50,050 nt of DNA from Bryobacterales bacterium (GTDB taxonomy: Bacteria > Acidobacteriota > Terriglobia > Bryobacterales > Bryobacteraceae). The notes beneath the pieces are model-generated. The model did not search any database. It saw only the letters and a list, made by a program, of their open reading frames with translations, and was not told where the DNA came from. Location of the stretch: positions 1 through 50,050 of the forward strand of contig JADZAF010000054.1 in assembly GCA_020852755.1 (NCBI GenBank), read 5' to 3'. This document shows, one piece after another, positions 26,897-33,822 of this stretch. Both the position numbers and the translations under genes were made by a program. Position 1 is the first letter of the stretch. Every line of letters starts with the position of its first letter.

Positions 26897-27679
26897 TCAC
26901 AGGACCGGTTGCGAACCGGCCAGCTCCCGCAGCCGGTCCGGGCCGACCGGCGGTTCTCTCTTCCACGGCAACACGACCATGCGGGAGGCCAGGCGGTCGC
27001 GCACTTCGGCGATGAAGGGCAGCTCCCGCCGGCCCCGCTCCAACAGGACCGGATCGCGGAACCCATTCCCCGAAAAGCTCTGATTGACGACCCAGGCAAA
27101 GGGCGTGATGCCGGCGCGGACCAAGTCGTCCCGCAAGCGCGCGGCTTCGTGAACCGGCGTGGCTTCCGGCAGGGTGACGAGCACAACGCGGGTGAAAGCG
27201 CCGTCGCGCAGCCGCGGCAGCAGGCGGCGAACCGCTTCCGGCAGGTCGCTCTGGTTGCGCGACACGTCCCGGTGGTAGGCTTCGGCCGCGTCCAGCAGCA
27301 ACAGCGTGTGCCCGGTGGGCGCCGTATCCAGAACCACGAACTCGTTTTCGCCTCGCGACACCGTCTCGGCGAAAGCGCTGAAGACCGCGATTTCCTCGGT
27401 GCAGGGCGAACGCAGGTCCTCTTCCAACAGCGCCTTCCCCTGTTCGTCCAGATGCGGCGCGGACTTGCTCATCACCTGCTCGGAGTACCGCCGGGTTTCC
27501 ACCGCGGGATCGATGCGGCTGATGGAAAGCCCGGGCACGCTCGCGCCCATGGTCTGGACCAGGTGGGCCGCCGGATCCGTGGTGCTCAGATGCACGCGGT
27601 GGCCGCGATGCGCCAGTTCCACCGCAATGGCGGAAGCGACCGTGGTCTTGCCGACTCCGCCCTTGCCCATGGTCATCAC
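26897..27679 (-). CDS. arsA: ArsA arsenite-pump ATPase, C-terminal half (separate frame)
   Basis: Predicted 260 residues from GTG 27679, or 259 from ATG 27676. It matches the second (A2) half of ArsA: Walker A MGKGGVGKTT at the very N-terminus, the signal-transduction motif VVLDTAPTGHTLLLL and the metal-binding Cys (residue 92 from the ATG) in LRSPCTEEIAVF, equivalent to Cys422 of plasmid R773 ArsA. In the classical protein this half is fused to A1 by a short linker. Here the two halves sit in different frames with a GTGA overlap, so either they form a two-chain ATPase or a single-base shift broke one gene. It powers arsenite efflux through its permease partner. Confidence 0.92.
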   Translation of the reverse strand: MMTMGKGGVGKTTVASAIAVELAHRGHRVHLSTTDPAAHLVQTMGASVPGLSISRIDPAVETRRYSEQVMSKSAPHLDEQGKALLEEDLRSPCTEEIAVFSAFAETVSRGENEFVVLDTAPTGHTLLLLDAAEAYHRDVSRNQSDLPEAVRRLLPRLRDGAFTRVVLVTLPEATPVHEAARLRDDLVRAGITPFAWVVNQSFSGNGFRDPVLLERGRRELPFIAEVRDRLASRMVVLPWKREPPVGPDRLRELAGSQPVL

Positions 27680-28671
27680 CCGCCGCGCCCGGCCTTCTCG
27701 ATCTCGTCCACCAGTTCGGCCAGGGTGCCGGAGGCGGGCGGACCGTCACTCTCCGGTTCAGGCGCCGCCTGGCGCAAGGCCTGCCCTGCGAAGACGGACC
27801 GCAGGTTGGGAATCCCCATGGGCGGGTAGGGCAGCAATGGGACGTCGATGCGCGGCAACGCGGCGAGGCCCGCGGGCGTCACCGCCAGGGCCTGGCGGCC
27901 CAGAGCCTCCAGCGCGACCGCGGCCGGATCGCCGGAATCCCGCGCGGTGAACACGCCGTTCAGGAGCAGGTATGGGTTGCCGAGCCCCATGCCGGCCAGT
28001 TCCTGCCGCGTGCGCTCGGCTTCGGCCAGCGCGGATTTCTCCGGACGGCTCACCAGGACGAGAGTGGTCGCCTCCGGATCGGCGAGGGTCCGCAGGCTGG
28101 CGTCGTAGAGCGCCTTCTGGGCCTGTAGCCCGGCCAGCGGTCCGAGGCAGGAAGTGCCGGTCGTGTTGGTCTCGATGAAGCCGGTCCAGGCGGCCGGGAG
28201 CTTCAGCAGTCGCAGGGTGTGGCCGGTGGGGGCGGTATCGAAGATAATGTGGTCAAACCCGGCCGTGGCCTCCGGGTCCCCCAGCAGCTTGGTGAACTCG
28301 TCGAAGGCCGCGATCTCGACCGTGCAGGCGCCCGAGAGTTGTTCCTCCATGCTGATCAACGCGGCCTCGGGAAGCAGACCCCGGTAGGGTCCCACCACAC
28401 GCTCGCGATAGGCGGCGGCAGCCGCTTCAGGATCGATGTTGAGAGCGAAGAGCCCTTCGGCCGAGGGCACCGCGGTGGGACGGCCGGAGAGCTGCACGCC
28501 CAATACTTCGTCCAGGTTGGAGGCCGGGTCCGTGCTGACCAGCAGCACCTTCCGGCCCCGCCAGGCCAGGCTCACCGCCGTGGCGCAGGCCAGCGATGTC
28601 TTACCCACGCCGCCTTTGCCGGTGAAGAACAGGACCCGTGTGGCGCCCTCGAGAAAACTTCCGGTGTTCAC
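27676..28671 (-). CDS. arsA: ArsA arsenite-pump ATPase, N-terminal half (separate frame)
   Basis: Predicted 331 residues from GTG 28671, which has GAGAGG upstream; a TTG at 28686 is less likely because it overlaps the arsD stop. It matches the A1 half of ArsA: Walker A FFTGKGGVGKTS (near residue 17), DTAPTGHTL motif near 146 and metal-binding cysteines 116 (QLSGACTVEIAAF) and 175 (TGTSCLGPLAGL), equivalent to Cys113 and Cys172 of R773 ArsA. The C-terminus ends LAELVDEIEKAGRGG, in the place where the classical linker leads into the second Walker A. A stop then intervenes. It should receive As(III) from ArsD. Confidence 0.92.
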   Translation of the reverse strand: MNTGSFLEGATRVLFFTGKGGVGKTSLACATAVSLAWRGRKVLLVSTDPASNLDEVLGVQLSGRPTAVPSAEGLFALNIDPEAAAAAYRERVVGPYRGLLPEAALISMEEQLSGACTVEIAAFDEFTKLLGDPEATAGFDHIIFDTAPTGHTLRLLKLPAAWTGFIETNTTGTSCLGPLAGLQAQKALYDASLRTLADPEATTLVLVSRPEKSALAEAERTRQELAGMGLGNPYLLLNGVFTARDSGDPAAVALEALGRQALAVTPAGLAALPRIDVPLLPYPPMGIPNLRSVFAGQALRQAAPEPESDGPPASGTLAELVDEIEKAGRGG

Positions 28672-28682
28672 TGCGCCGCCTC

Positions 28683-29048
28683 TCAACCGCAGCAGCGTGT
28701 GCGCACGACCGGCAGCACACCGGGGCTTTTCGTGCCGTCCGGTTCGAGACCGGCCAGCCGGGCCAGCTCATCGCGAGCCGGATAGCGGCCCTTGCTGACG
28801 ATCGCGCCGTTCAGCAGGATCAGCGGCAGGCAGCCGGTTCCGTACTGCTCCAGGGCGGCCTTCACGGTGTCGTTGGCGGCGTAGGCCTGCGGCTGCTGCG
28901 CCAGGTTGTACCGCTCGACGTGCACGCCCTGGCCGGCGATCCACAAAAAGTCCGAGGCGAACTGCACCAGGGCGGGATCCACGTTCGGACCGCATACCCC
29001 GGTCGGACAGCACATCGGAGGATCGAAAACTTCCAGCTTCCTGATCAC
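28683..29048 (-). CDS. arsD: ArsD arsenic metallochaperone / weak repressor
   Basis: Predicted 121 residues from GTG 29048, with AAAGGAG upstream. The As(III)-binding cysteines 13, 14 and 19 lie in PMCCPTGVCGPNVDP, the defining motif of ArsD, and a C-terminal Cys pair (RCCG) is also retained. ArsD hands As(III) from cytosolic thiols to ArsA, raising its affinity, and can weakly repress the operon. It sits between arsR3 and the split arsA, the usual arsD-arsA order. The thioredoxin-like fold is supported by CLPLILLNGAIVSKGRYP. Confidence 0.96.
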   Translation of the reverse strand: MIRKLEVFDPPMCCPTGVCGPNVDPALVQFASDFLWIAGQGVHVERYNLAQQPQAYAANDTVKAALEQYGTGCLPLILLNGAIVSKGRYPARDELARLAGLEPDGTKSPGVLPVVRTRCCG

Positions 29049-29088
29049 GGTATGAATGACTCCTTTATCGCATTTCGACGATTGCTAT

Positions 29089-29430
29089 TCAGAGAATGGC
29101 GACCAGCGCCTTGAACCTCCGCAGGACCGCGGGGTTGATGCAATAGGCGGCCCGCGGGCCTTCCTCCCGGCAGCGGACGAGGCCCGCCTCCTTCAGGATC
29201 CGCAAATGCTCGGAAACGGTGGACTGGGCGAGCGGCAATTCGTCTACGATCTGGCTGCACACCCGCGCATCTTTCCGGGAAAGCAGACGCAGGATGCGGA
29301 CCCGCGCGGGATGTCCCACGGCTTTGGCGAGCACGGCCAGCTCCTCGTCGGCGGAGCTGCCCTCGACCGGCCGCAGATCGAACTGCGCCTCCGGGCCGCG
29401 GCACGGATCGGTTTCCACGGGCGTTTTCAT
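29089..29430 (-). CDS. arsR: ArsR-family repressor (arsR3)
   Basis: Predicted 113-residue winged-helix repressor. The core VGHPARVRILRLLSRKDARVCSQIVDELPLAQSTVSEHLRILKEAGLV (long stretch described rather than quoted elsewhere) matches ArsR/SmtB proteins. Confidence 0.1.
   Translation of the reverse strand: MKTPVETDPCRGPEAQFDLRPVEGSSADEELAVLAKAVGHPARVRILRLLSRKDARVCSQIVDELPLAQSTVSEHLRILKEAGLVRCREEGPRAAYCINPAVLRRFKALVAIL
29089..29430 (-). CDS. arsR: ArsR-family repressor (arsR3), controls arsD-arsA-acr3
   Basis: Predicted 113-residue winged-helix repressor of the ArsR/SmtB family. The recognition region reads DELPLAQSTVSEHLRILK (about residues 63-80). Cysteines lie at 10, 58 (RVCSQIV), 87 and 97 (YCINP); the classical CVC pair of helix 3 is absent, so its As(III) site must use a different set. 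It is the first gene of the block arsR3-arsD-arsA-acr3 and probably represses it until As(III) binds. Start ATG 29430; the upstream region holds a TTGACG-type promoter candidate. I entered a duplicate low-confidence line for the same coordinates in error; this is the entry to use. Confidence 0.93.
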   Translation of the reverse strand: MKTPVETDPCRGPEAQFDLRPVEGSSADEELAVLAKAVGHPARVRILRLLSRKDARVCSQIVDELPLAQSTVSEHLRILKEAGLVRCREEGPRAAYCINPAVLRRFKALVAIL

Positions 29431-29454
29431 AGGCTATCGTCGATTACCGATTTC

Positions 29455-29485
29455 ATCCTAACACGCCCCGGCCCGGGCCCGTCAA
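29455..29485 (-). promoter_or_regulatory. Candidate promoter of arsR3-arsD-arsA-acr3
   Basis: On the minus strand TTGACG (plus 29480-29485) and TAGGAT (plus 29455-29460) are separated by 19 bases. The spacer contains the perfect palindrome GGCCCGGGCC (29470-29479), placed where a repressor would block polymerase. A second, imperfect dyad ATCG...CGAT lies closer to the start codon (29436-29451). Confidence 0.4.
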
Positions 29486-29498
29486 GGAGTTTATCCTC

Positions 29499-29759
29499 TC
29501 AAAGTGCCGAGTCCCTGCCTGCCGGGCGCGATGCGATCAGTTTCTTCAACTCCAGTACGCTGGGCACCCGGCCCATGACCACGATTTCACCGTCAATCAC
29601 CACGGCCGGGGTGCGCAGCACCCCCAGCTTCGCCATCTCGTTGTAGTCGGTGACGTGGGAGATGTCCGCGTCCACGTTGAGTTCCGCGCAGGCGTTGAAG
29701 GCCCGTTGCTCGGTGGTTTTGCAGTTCGGGCACCCGGGCCCGGCGACTTGAATTTTCAT
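29499..29759 (-). CDS. arsE: Thioredoxin-like small redox protein, ArsE-like
   Basis: Predicted 86-residue cytoplasmic protein with a CPNC redox centre at residues 10-13 (GPGCPNCKTTEQ) and the TM0996/MTH895-type thioredoxin/glutaredoxin fold (VLRTPAVVIDGEIVVMGRVP). It has no signal peptide. In Shewanella the arsEFG genes were linked to resistance against aromatic arsenicals such as roxarsone; the small thioredoxin-like member there is ArsE. Here it follows ArsG- and ArsF-like genes with a four-base overlap (ATGA), so I call it ArsE-like from context. On sequence alone it would only be a redox-active disulfide protein. Confidence 0.75.
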   Translation of the reverse strand: MKIQVAGPGCPNCKTTEQRAFNACAELNVDADISHVTDYNEMAKLGVLRTPAVVIDGEIVVMGRVPSVLELKKLIASRPAGRDSAL

Positions 29760-30448
29760 AATTGCACCTCAAAGATGTAGATCAGGCAAAAGCGCGTCCC
29801 CACCAGGATGAAGACCGCGGCGGTGACCCTGCGGGCCCACTTCTCCACGCCTACCACCCGGTGGAAGGCCCTGGTTGCCCACTGTGCTCCCAGGGCAAGC
29901 AGCACCGCGAAGACGAACACCGGCAATCCCGTTCCGATCCCATATAGGGAGGGCAGCGCGACCGGCGAACCGTGGCGCAAGGCCAGCGGAAGCAGGCTGC
30001 CGAAGAAGAGGGCCGCCGAAACCGGACAGAAGGAAAGCGCAAAGAGCATGCCCAGCAGTCCCGCCCCCAGCAGTCCGGAGGCTCCCAGCGAGAGGGCTGC
30101 CTTGTTGCTCACGCAGGAGGCCGAAAAGCGAAGGGGAATCACTTCCAGAAGCAGGATGCCGGCCAGGATCAGCAGCGGTCCCAGCGCCTTGTTCATGTAC
30201 ATCTCCAGGAAGAACGAAGCGTCCGGAATGACAAACACGCTGGCGCTGAGCAGGGCGGCCAGGGCGGCGTAAGCCAGGGTGCGACCCAGCGTGTAACTGA
30301 CGCCGGTCAGCAGAGCGCGCCTGGGAGAGCCCAGCTCTTTTCCGATGTACGACATGGCGGCCAGATTGGTGGCCAGCGGGCACGGGCTGATCGACGTCAG
30401 AATGCCGAGCCAGAGAGCCGGCCCCCAGCCCAGCAGCAGGGCCTCCAT
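29756..30448 (-). CDS. arsG: ArsG-like permease (CcdA/DsbD-type membrane protein)
   Basis: Predicted 230-residue membrane protein starting at ATG 30448, overlapping the upstream stop by one base. It has six hydrophobic helices and the CcdA-type SxCP motifs: Cys23 in TSISPCPLATN and Cys141 in ALSFCPVSAA, plus Cys112. The opening GWGPALWLGILTSISPCPLATN fits, as I recall it, the ArsG family named as an aromatic aminobenzyl-arsenical efflux permease. The same fold in CcdA/DsbD moves electrons across the membrane, so thiol-redox transfer is an alternative role. It sits between the ArsF- and ArsE-like genes, which both carry CxxC. Confidence 0.8.
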   Translation of the reverse strand: MEALLLGWGPALWLGILTSISPCPLATNLAAMSYIGKELGSPRRALLTGVSYTLGRTLAYAALAALLSASVFVIPDASFFLEMYMNKALGPLLILAGILLLEVIPLRFSASCVSNKAALSLGASGLLGAGLLGMLFALSFCPVSAALFFGSLLPLALRHGSPVALPSLYGIGTGLPVFVFAVLLALGAQWATRAFHRVVGVEKWARRVTAAVFILVGTRFCLIYIFEVQL

Positions 30449-30936
30449 CAATGCGCTCCCAGGCATTCCTTCACGTTGGTTTGCACGTACCGGAAGAAGT
30501 CGGCTTTGCTTCTCACCAGCTCCCAGACCCTCTCCAGGTTGCGCCATTCCGCCTGCTTGCCGTCGCGCAGCGTCACCAGCACCAGCGAGCGCGTGTAGAG
30601 ATGATAGTCGCGGATGTAATGCCGGTTCTGCGGCAACTGCACGTTCACCGGCCTCCATTCCAGCCGGCCTTCTTTCAACTCCTTGGCAAATCCCTGCTCG
30701 ACCGCCTCTTTGGCATAGTTTTCGATGGTCCGGCAGGTGACGCAGCGGGCCGTAACGTGAAAATAGTAGGCCACGACTTTGGGGCCCGAACTGGCGGCGG
30801 TGGACTCCGCGGCGGCGGCCGCAGCGCCGGCATGAGACTGGCCGCCGGGAACGAGGCAGCCGGCCCAGGCGGCGATGATGAGCAGGCCCGCCGCTCGGAA
30901 AACACCTGCGCGTTTCGTGAGCTTGTTGTCCGTCAT
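30448..30936 (-). CDS. arsF: ArsF-like exported CxxC protein
   Basis: Predicted 162-residue protein starting at ATG 30936, which overlaps the arsP stop as ATGA; the longer frame only shadows arsP. An N-terminal hydrophobic leader (AAGLLIIAAWAGC) ends in a lipobox-like AGC, so it may be a lipoprotein. The core YYFHVTARCVTCRTIENYAKEAV holds a CxxC at 65-68, followed by RPVNVQLPQNRHYIRDY and LERVWELVRSK. These features fit the family named as a nitrophenyl-compound nitroreductase subunit, ArsF. It probably acts in the periplasm with ArsG and ArsE on aromatic arsenicals. Enzyme activity of the family is not well established, so this is context-based. Confidence 0.8.
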   Translation of the reverse strand: MTDNKLTKRAGVFRAAGLLIIAAWAGCLVPGGQSHAGAAAAAAESTAASSGPKVVAYYFHVTARCVTCRTIENYAKEAVEQGFAKELKEGRLEWRPVNVQLPQNRHYIRDYHLYTRSLVLVTLRDGKQAEWRNLERVWELVRSKADFFRYVQTNVKECLGAH

Positions 30937-32228
30937 AGGAGTTGGCCGTAGAGAATACCCGTGACGGTCGCCATGAGGACGACCAGAGTCACGTATGCGA
31001 TTGTCTTTTTTGTGCCCATGATGCTGCGGAGGACCAGCATGCTGGGCAGGGAGAGAGCCGGACCGGCCAGCAGCAAAGCGAGGGCGGGGCCCTGCCCCAT
31101 GCCGCTGCCGATCAAACCCTGGAGAATGGGGATCTCGGTGAGGGTGGCAAAGTACATGAAGGCGCCCGCGACCGAGGCGAACAGGTTGGCGCCCACCGAG
31201 TTGCCCCCAACGGCGCCGCTCACCCATGCGGAGGGTATCAGGCCCTCATGCTCCGGCCGGCCGAGCAGAGCGCCCGCCACCAGCACTCCCGCGAGCAGCA
31301 GGGGCAGGATCTGTTTGGCGAAACCCCAGCTTGCCGCAAACCACTCTCCGGCTTCGCCTTCCTCGGTACTCAGGACGGCGGAAAGGCCGATGGCCCCGGC
31401 CGCGAAAGCCACGACCGGCGACTGCGGGTAACGGAGCGCCAGTACCAGCGGGGCGGCTGCCGCGAGCGCCACCTTCCACCACGGAACCCTGAGCCAGGCG
31501 GCCAGCATAGTTGCCAGCAGAATCGCGGCGGCGGCCGTGAGCGGCCACTTCACTGCGAACACTGCCTGCCAGAAACCGGCCGGCTGCGACGGCTGTCCCC
31601 AATTGGCGAACACCAGGATCGCGACCATGGTGCCGAAGTACGTCGCGGTCTGCCACAGGGGCCGGGACGCACCCTCCCGGGACAGTTTGAATCCTTGCGA
31701 TTTTGCCAGTTCCTCTTTGCGGAAAAGCAGGTGCATGATCAGGCCTACCACGACGCTGAATGCCACCGCGCCGGCCGCCCGGGCCGCGCCGATTTCAAGT
31801 CCTAGCACCCGGGCCGTCAGGATGATGGCCAGGACATTGATGGCCGGGCCGGAGTAGAGGAAGGCGCTGGCCGGACCGAGGCCCGCGCCCATCTTGTAGA
31901 TGCCTGCGAACAGAGGCAGAACCGTGCACGAGCAAACGGCCAGGATGGTCCCGGAAACGGAGGCGACGCCGTAGGCCAGAACCTTGTTCGCCTTGGCCCC
32001 GAGGTACTTCAGCACCGACTCCTGCCGGACGAAGACCGAGATGGCTCCCGCGATGAAGAAGGCCGGAATGAGGCACAACAGGACGTGCTCCCGGGCGTAC
32101 CACTTCACCAGGTGGAGGGACTCCATGACGGCGGCGTCAAAGCGCGGGTTGCCGGCCGGCAGGTAATAGAGCGCCGGAAACGCGGCGGCGATGACCGCCA
32201 GCGCTTTCCACTCCTGCTTCCAGTCCAT
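30933..32228 (-). CDS. arsP: ArsP-type organoarsenical efflux permease
   Basis: Predicted 431-residue membrane protein of the DUF318/ArsP permease family, starting at ATG 32228 with GGAG upstream. The motif ILAVCSCTVLPLFAGIYKMG (Cys pair, about residues 105-125) and SGPAINVLAIILT in the next helix match the conserved ArsP core, and a second copy of the pattern occurs near LLLAGPALSLPSMLVLRSI. ArsP from Campylobacter exports methylarsenite and trivalent roxarsone but not inorganic arsenite. It follows arsR2 by 50 bases and overlaps arsF. Together with arsF, arsG and arsE it forms an organoarsenical module. Confidence 0.88.
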   Translation of the reverse strand: MDWKQEWKALAVIAAAFPALYYLPAGNPRFDAAVMESLHLVKWYAREHVLLCLIPAFFIAGAISVFVRQESVLKYLGAKANKVLAYGVASVSGTILAVCSCTVLPLFAGIYKMGAGLGPASAFLYSGPAINVLAIILTARVLGLEIGAARAAGAVAFSVVVGLIMHLLFRKEELAKSQGFKLSREGASRPLWQTATYFGTMVAILVFANWGQPSQPAGFWQAVFAVKWPLTAAAAILLATMLAAWLRVPWWKVALAAAAPLVLALRYPQSPVVAFAAGAIGLSAVLSTEEGEAGEWFAASWGFAKQILPLLLAGVLVAGALLGRPEHEGLIPSAWVSGAVGGNSVGANLFASVAGAFMYFATLTEIPILQGLIGSGMGQGPALALLLAGPALSLPSMLVLRSIMGTKKTIAYVTLVVLMATVTGILYGQLL

Positions 32229-32278
32229 CCGGCATTCTCCGCTATTTGACCGAACCGCCAATCACGACCGAAAAAAAC

Positions 32279-32605
32279 TCATCCCGCCAGCAGCGCTTCG
32301 CGCTCCTCTTCCGCGAGGGACGTCATCACGGCGCCGACGCAGTCGAAGAACCGCAGGACACACGGCACTCTGAGGCTGTAAAACACCTGCGTGCCCCGCT
32401 TTTCATCGGTCACGATACCGGCCGCCTTGAGCAGGGAGAGGTGCTTGGAGACCGTCGAGATGTCGGCGCCCACCATTTCGGTCAGTTCGCACACGCAGCG
32501 CTCGCGCTGGGAGAGTTGATCGACGAGGAAGAGCCGGGTGGGGTGGGCCATGGCCTTGATGATCCGGGCCCGGGCCTCGTACCGCGTGCGTGTCTTCCGG
32601 TCCAT
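32279..32605 (-). CDS. arsR: ArsR-family repressor (arsR2), controls arsP-arsF-arsG-arsE
   Basis: Predicted 108-residue winged-helix repressor. Helix 3 carries Cys37 and Cys39 in ERCVCELTEMVG, the classical As(III) pair, with additional cysteines 82 and 89 in the C-terminal helix (VPCVLRFFDCVG). Recognition helix DISTVSKHLSLLK. The cysteines in the last helix recall the methylarsenite-selective SpArsR that controls arsP in Shewanella, so MAs(III) sensing is possible. ATG 32605 lies only eight bases from the -10 box of a strong promoter, so the mRNA is probably leaderless. arsP follows by 50 bases. Confidence 0.93.
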   Translation of the reverse strand: MDRKTRTRYEARARIIKAMAHPTRLFLVDQLSQRERCVCELTEMVGADISTVSKHLSLLKAAGIVTDEKRGTQVFYSLRVPCVLRFFDCVGAVMTSLAEEEREALLAG

Positions 32606-32613
32606 GCTTGGTG

Positions 32614-32643
32614 ATTATGCCAAAAAGGCAAGAATAGCGTCAA
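32614..32643 (-). promoter_or_regulatory. Strong promoter and ArsR operator for arsR2-arsP operon
   Basis: On the minus strand TTGACG (plus 32638-32643), an 18-base spacer and CATAAT (plus 32614-32619) make the best sigma-70 promoter in the window. The spacer holds a perfect 13-base dyad, TGCC-AAAAA-GGCA on the plus strand at 32618-32630, which is placed to block polymerase when an ArsR dimer is bound. The start codon follows at 32605. Confidence 0.6.
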
Positions 32644-32651
32644 GCCGCCTT

Positions 32652-33650
32652 TCAGCGCGCCAGGCAGCAGGAGCATGGCAGGGCCATCCGCTCCACCGAC
32701 CCGCCCGCGGCCGCCTTTTTCAGAATCCGCCTGCCGCGATCCTGCCACTCGCGGGCCTCGGCCCTCCGCCCCGTCTCCCGCAGCAAGGCGAGGTACCTTC
32801 CCAGGCTGCGGGCCAGGACCACGCTGTCGGGTCCCAGGTTTCGCTCCCATGACGCGATAGCCGCGCGGAACATGGCCTCCGATTCCTCATACCGCTTCTG
32901 AATCCGGAGGACTTCGCCCAGGGAGTATCGCGTCGCCGCCACGTCCGGGTGTTCCGCGCCCAGCGCCGCCTCCTGGATGGAAAGCGCCCGCTCGAAGCTG
33001 GCAGTCGCCTCCTCGTACCTGCCCCGGTCGTATTGCACGGCGCCCAGCCCGGTCAGGGTAGCCGCGACGGCCGGGTGACGGGCGCCAAAAACGTTCTCCT
33101 GAAGGCCCGCCGCCTTGAGAAAGAGCGGCTCAGCAAATACGTTCCAACCTCGCTGGCGGTAGAGGAGAGCAAGACCCTTCAACGTCAGCGCGGCCTCCCC
33201 GGAAGGAGGTCCCAGGGTCTTCTCCTGAAGGGCCAACACCCGGCGATAGGTCTGTTCGGCCTCGACCCATTTGCGCTGGCTGGCCAGAAGCGCCGCCACG
33301 GCCCGCTCCGTTTCCGCGGTTTCCGGATGGTCGCGGCCCGGCACACCGGCGCGTATGTCCAGCGCCTCCCGGAGGTGGTCCCCGGCCGCCCGGTAATCGC
33401 CACGCGCGTGCTCCAGCAAAGCCAGATTGTGGAGAATGCCGGCAAGTACAGGGTCCTTGGAACCCGCAATGCCGCGCTGCAACTTGAGAGCCTGCTCGTA
33501 TTCCGCCTGGGCCTCGGCATAGCGCCCTTCGCGGCGCAAGCGGTGCGCCTCGGCCGTGTGCTGTTCCCATTCGTCCGGTGTTCCGGACGGGCGCGGTGCA
33601 GCTTGCGCCGGCCAGAGCAGGAGGGCGGCCAAGCCCAGCCAGGTGAACAT
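32652..33650 (-). CDS. Exported tetratricopeptide-repeat protein with Cys-rich tail
   Basis: Predicted 332-residue protein. ATG 33650 gives a signal peptide (MFTWLGLAALLLWPAQAAPRP) and has GGGAGG upstream; an ATG at 33677 lacks this. About six TPR units of the kinesin-light-chain type follow, e.g. AEAQAEYEQALKLQRG, AEQTYRRVLALQEKTLGP, ATASFERALSIQEAALG and AAIASWERNLGP. The C-terminus ends in CSCC (MALPCSCCLAR), an unusual thiol cluster. It lies between the two transcription blocks of the arsenic island and reads toward the arsR2 promoter. A role in arsenic handling is only suggested by place and cysteines. Confidence 0.8.
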   Translation of the reverse strand: MFTWLGLAALLLWPAQAAPRPSGTPDEWEQHTAEAHRLRREGRYAEAQAEYEQALKLQRGIAGSKDPVLAGILHNLALLEHARGDYRAAGDHLREALDIRAGVPGRDHPETAETERAVAALLASQRKWVEAEQTYRRVLALQEKTLGPPSGEAALTLKGLALLYRQRGWNVFAEPLFLKAAGLQENVFGARHPAVAATLTGLGAVQYDRGRYEEATASFERALSIQEAALGAEHPDVAATRYSLGEVLRIQKRYEESEAMFRAAIASWERNLGPDSVVLARSLGRYLALLRETGRRAEAREWQDRGRRILKKAAAGGSVERMALPCSCCLAR

Positions 33651-33787
33651 GCCATCGCCTCCCGGGCGAAAGCCCATTCTGAGTGTACACTACACCTAAC
33701 CGCACAGGGCGCATCGAGTCAACCGTGGACCTGCGGGCGCGGCCGTCTCCGCTGGCGAGGGAATCTGGCGGGGCGGCGAAAAAACTC
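33651..33787. other. Intergenic region with palindrome AGTGTACACT
   Basis: This region between the TPR gene and arsR1 contains the perfect ten-base palindrome AGTGTACACT at 33682-33691, flanked by GTGTA repeats. It lies about 35 bases before the TPR start and may be an operator for that gene. The remaining sequence up to the arsR1 promoter shows nothing I can name. Confidence 0.35.
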
Positions 33788-33816
33788 TTGCATTACTTCG
33801 ATCATTCCGTTATTGT
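33788..33816 (+). promoter_or_regulatory. Promoter of arsR1-arsM-arsC
   Basis: TTGCAT (33788-33793), a 17-base spacer and TATTGT (33811-33816) form a plausible sigma-70 promoter. The arsR1 ATG (33823) begins six bases after the -10 box, so the transcript would start at or next to the start codon. The spacer sequence TTCGATCATTCC may include the ArsR operator. Confidence 0.5.
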
Positions 33817-33822
33817 GGAACC

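Noticed and set aside
27676..27679. Calling arsA a dead pseudogene
   Set aside because: Both halves keep all Walker, switch and cysteine residues and have usable starts, so they are annotated as two coding regions instead.
29089..29430. Duplicate low-confidence arsR3 line in the feature list
   Set aside because: Written in error; the second line with confidence 0.93 is the intended annotation, and the first should be ignored.
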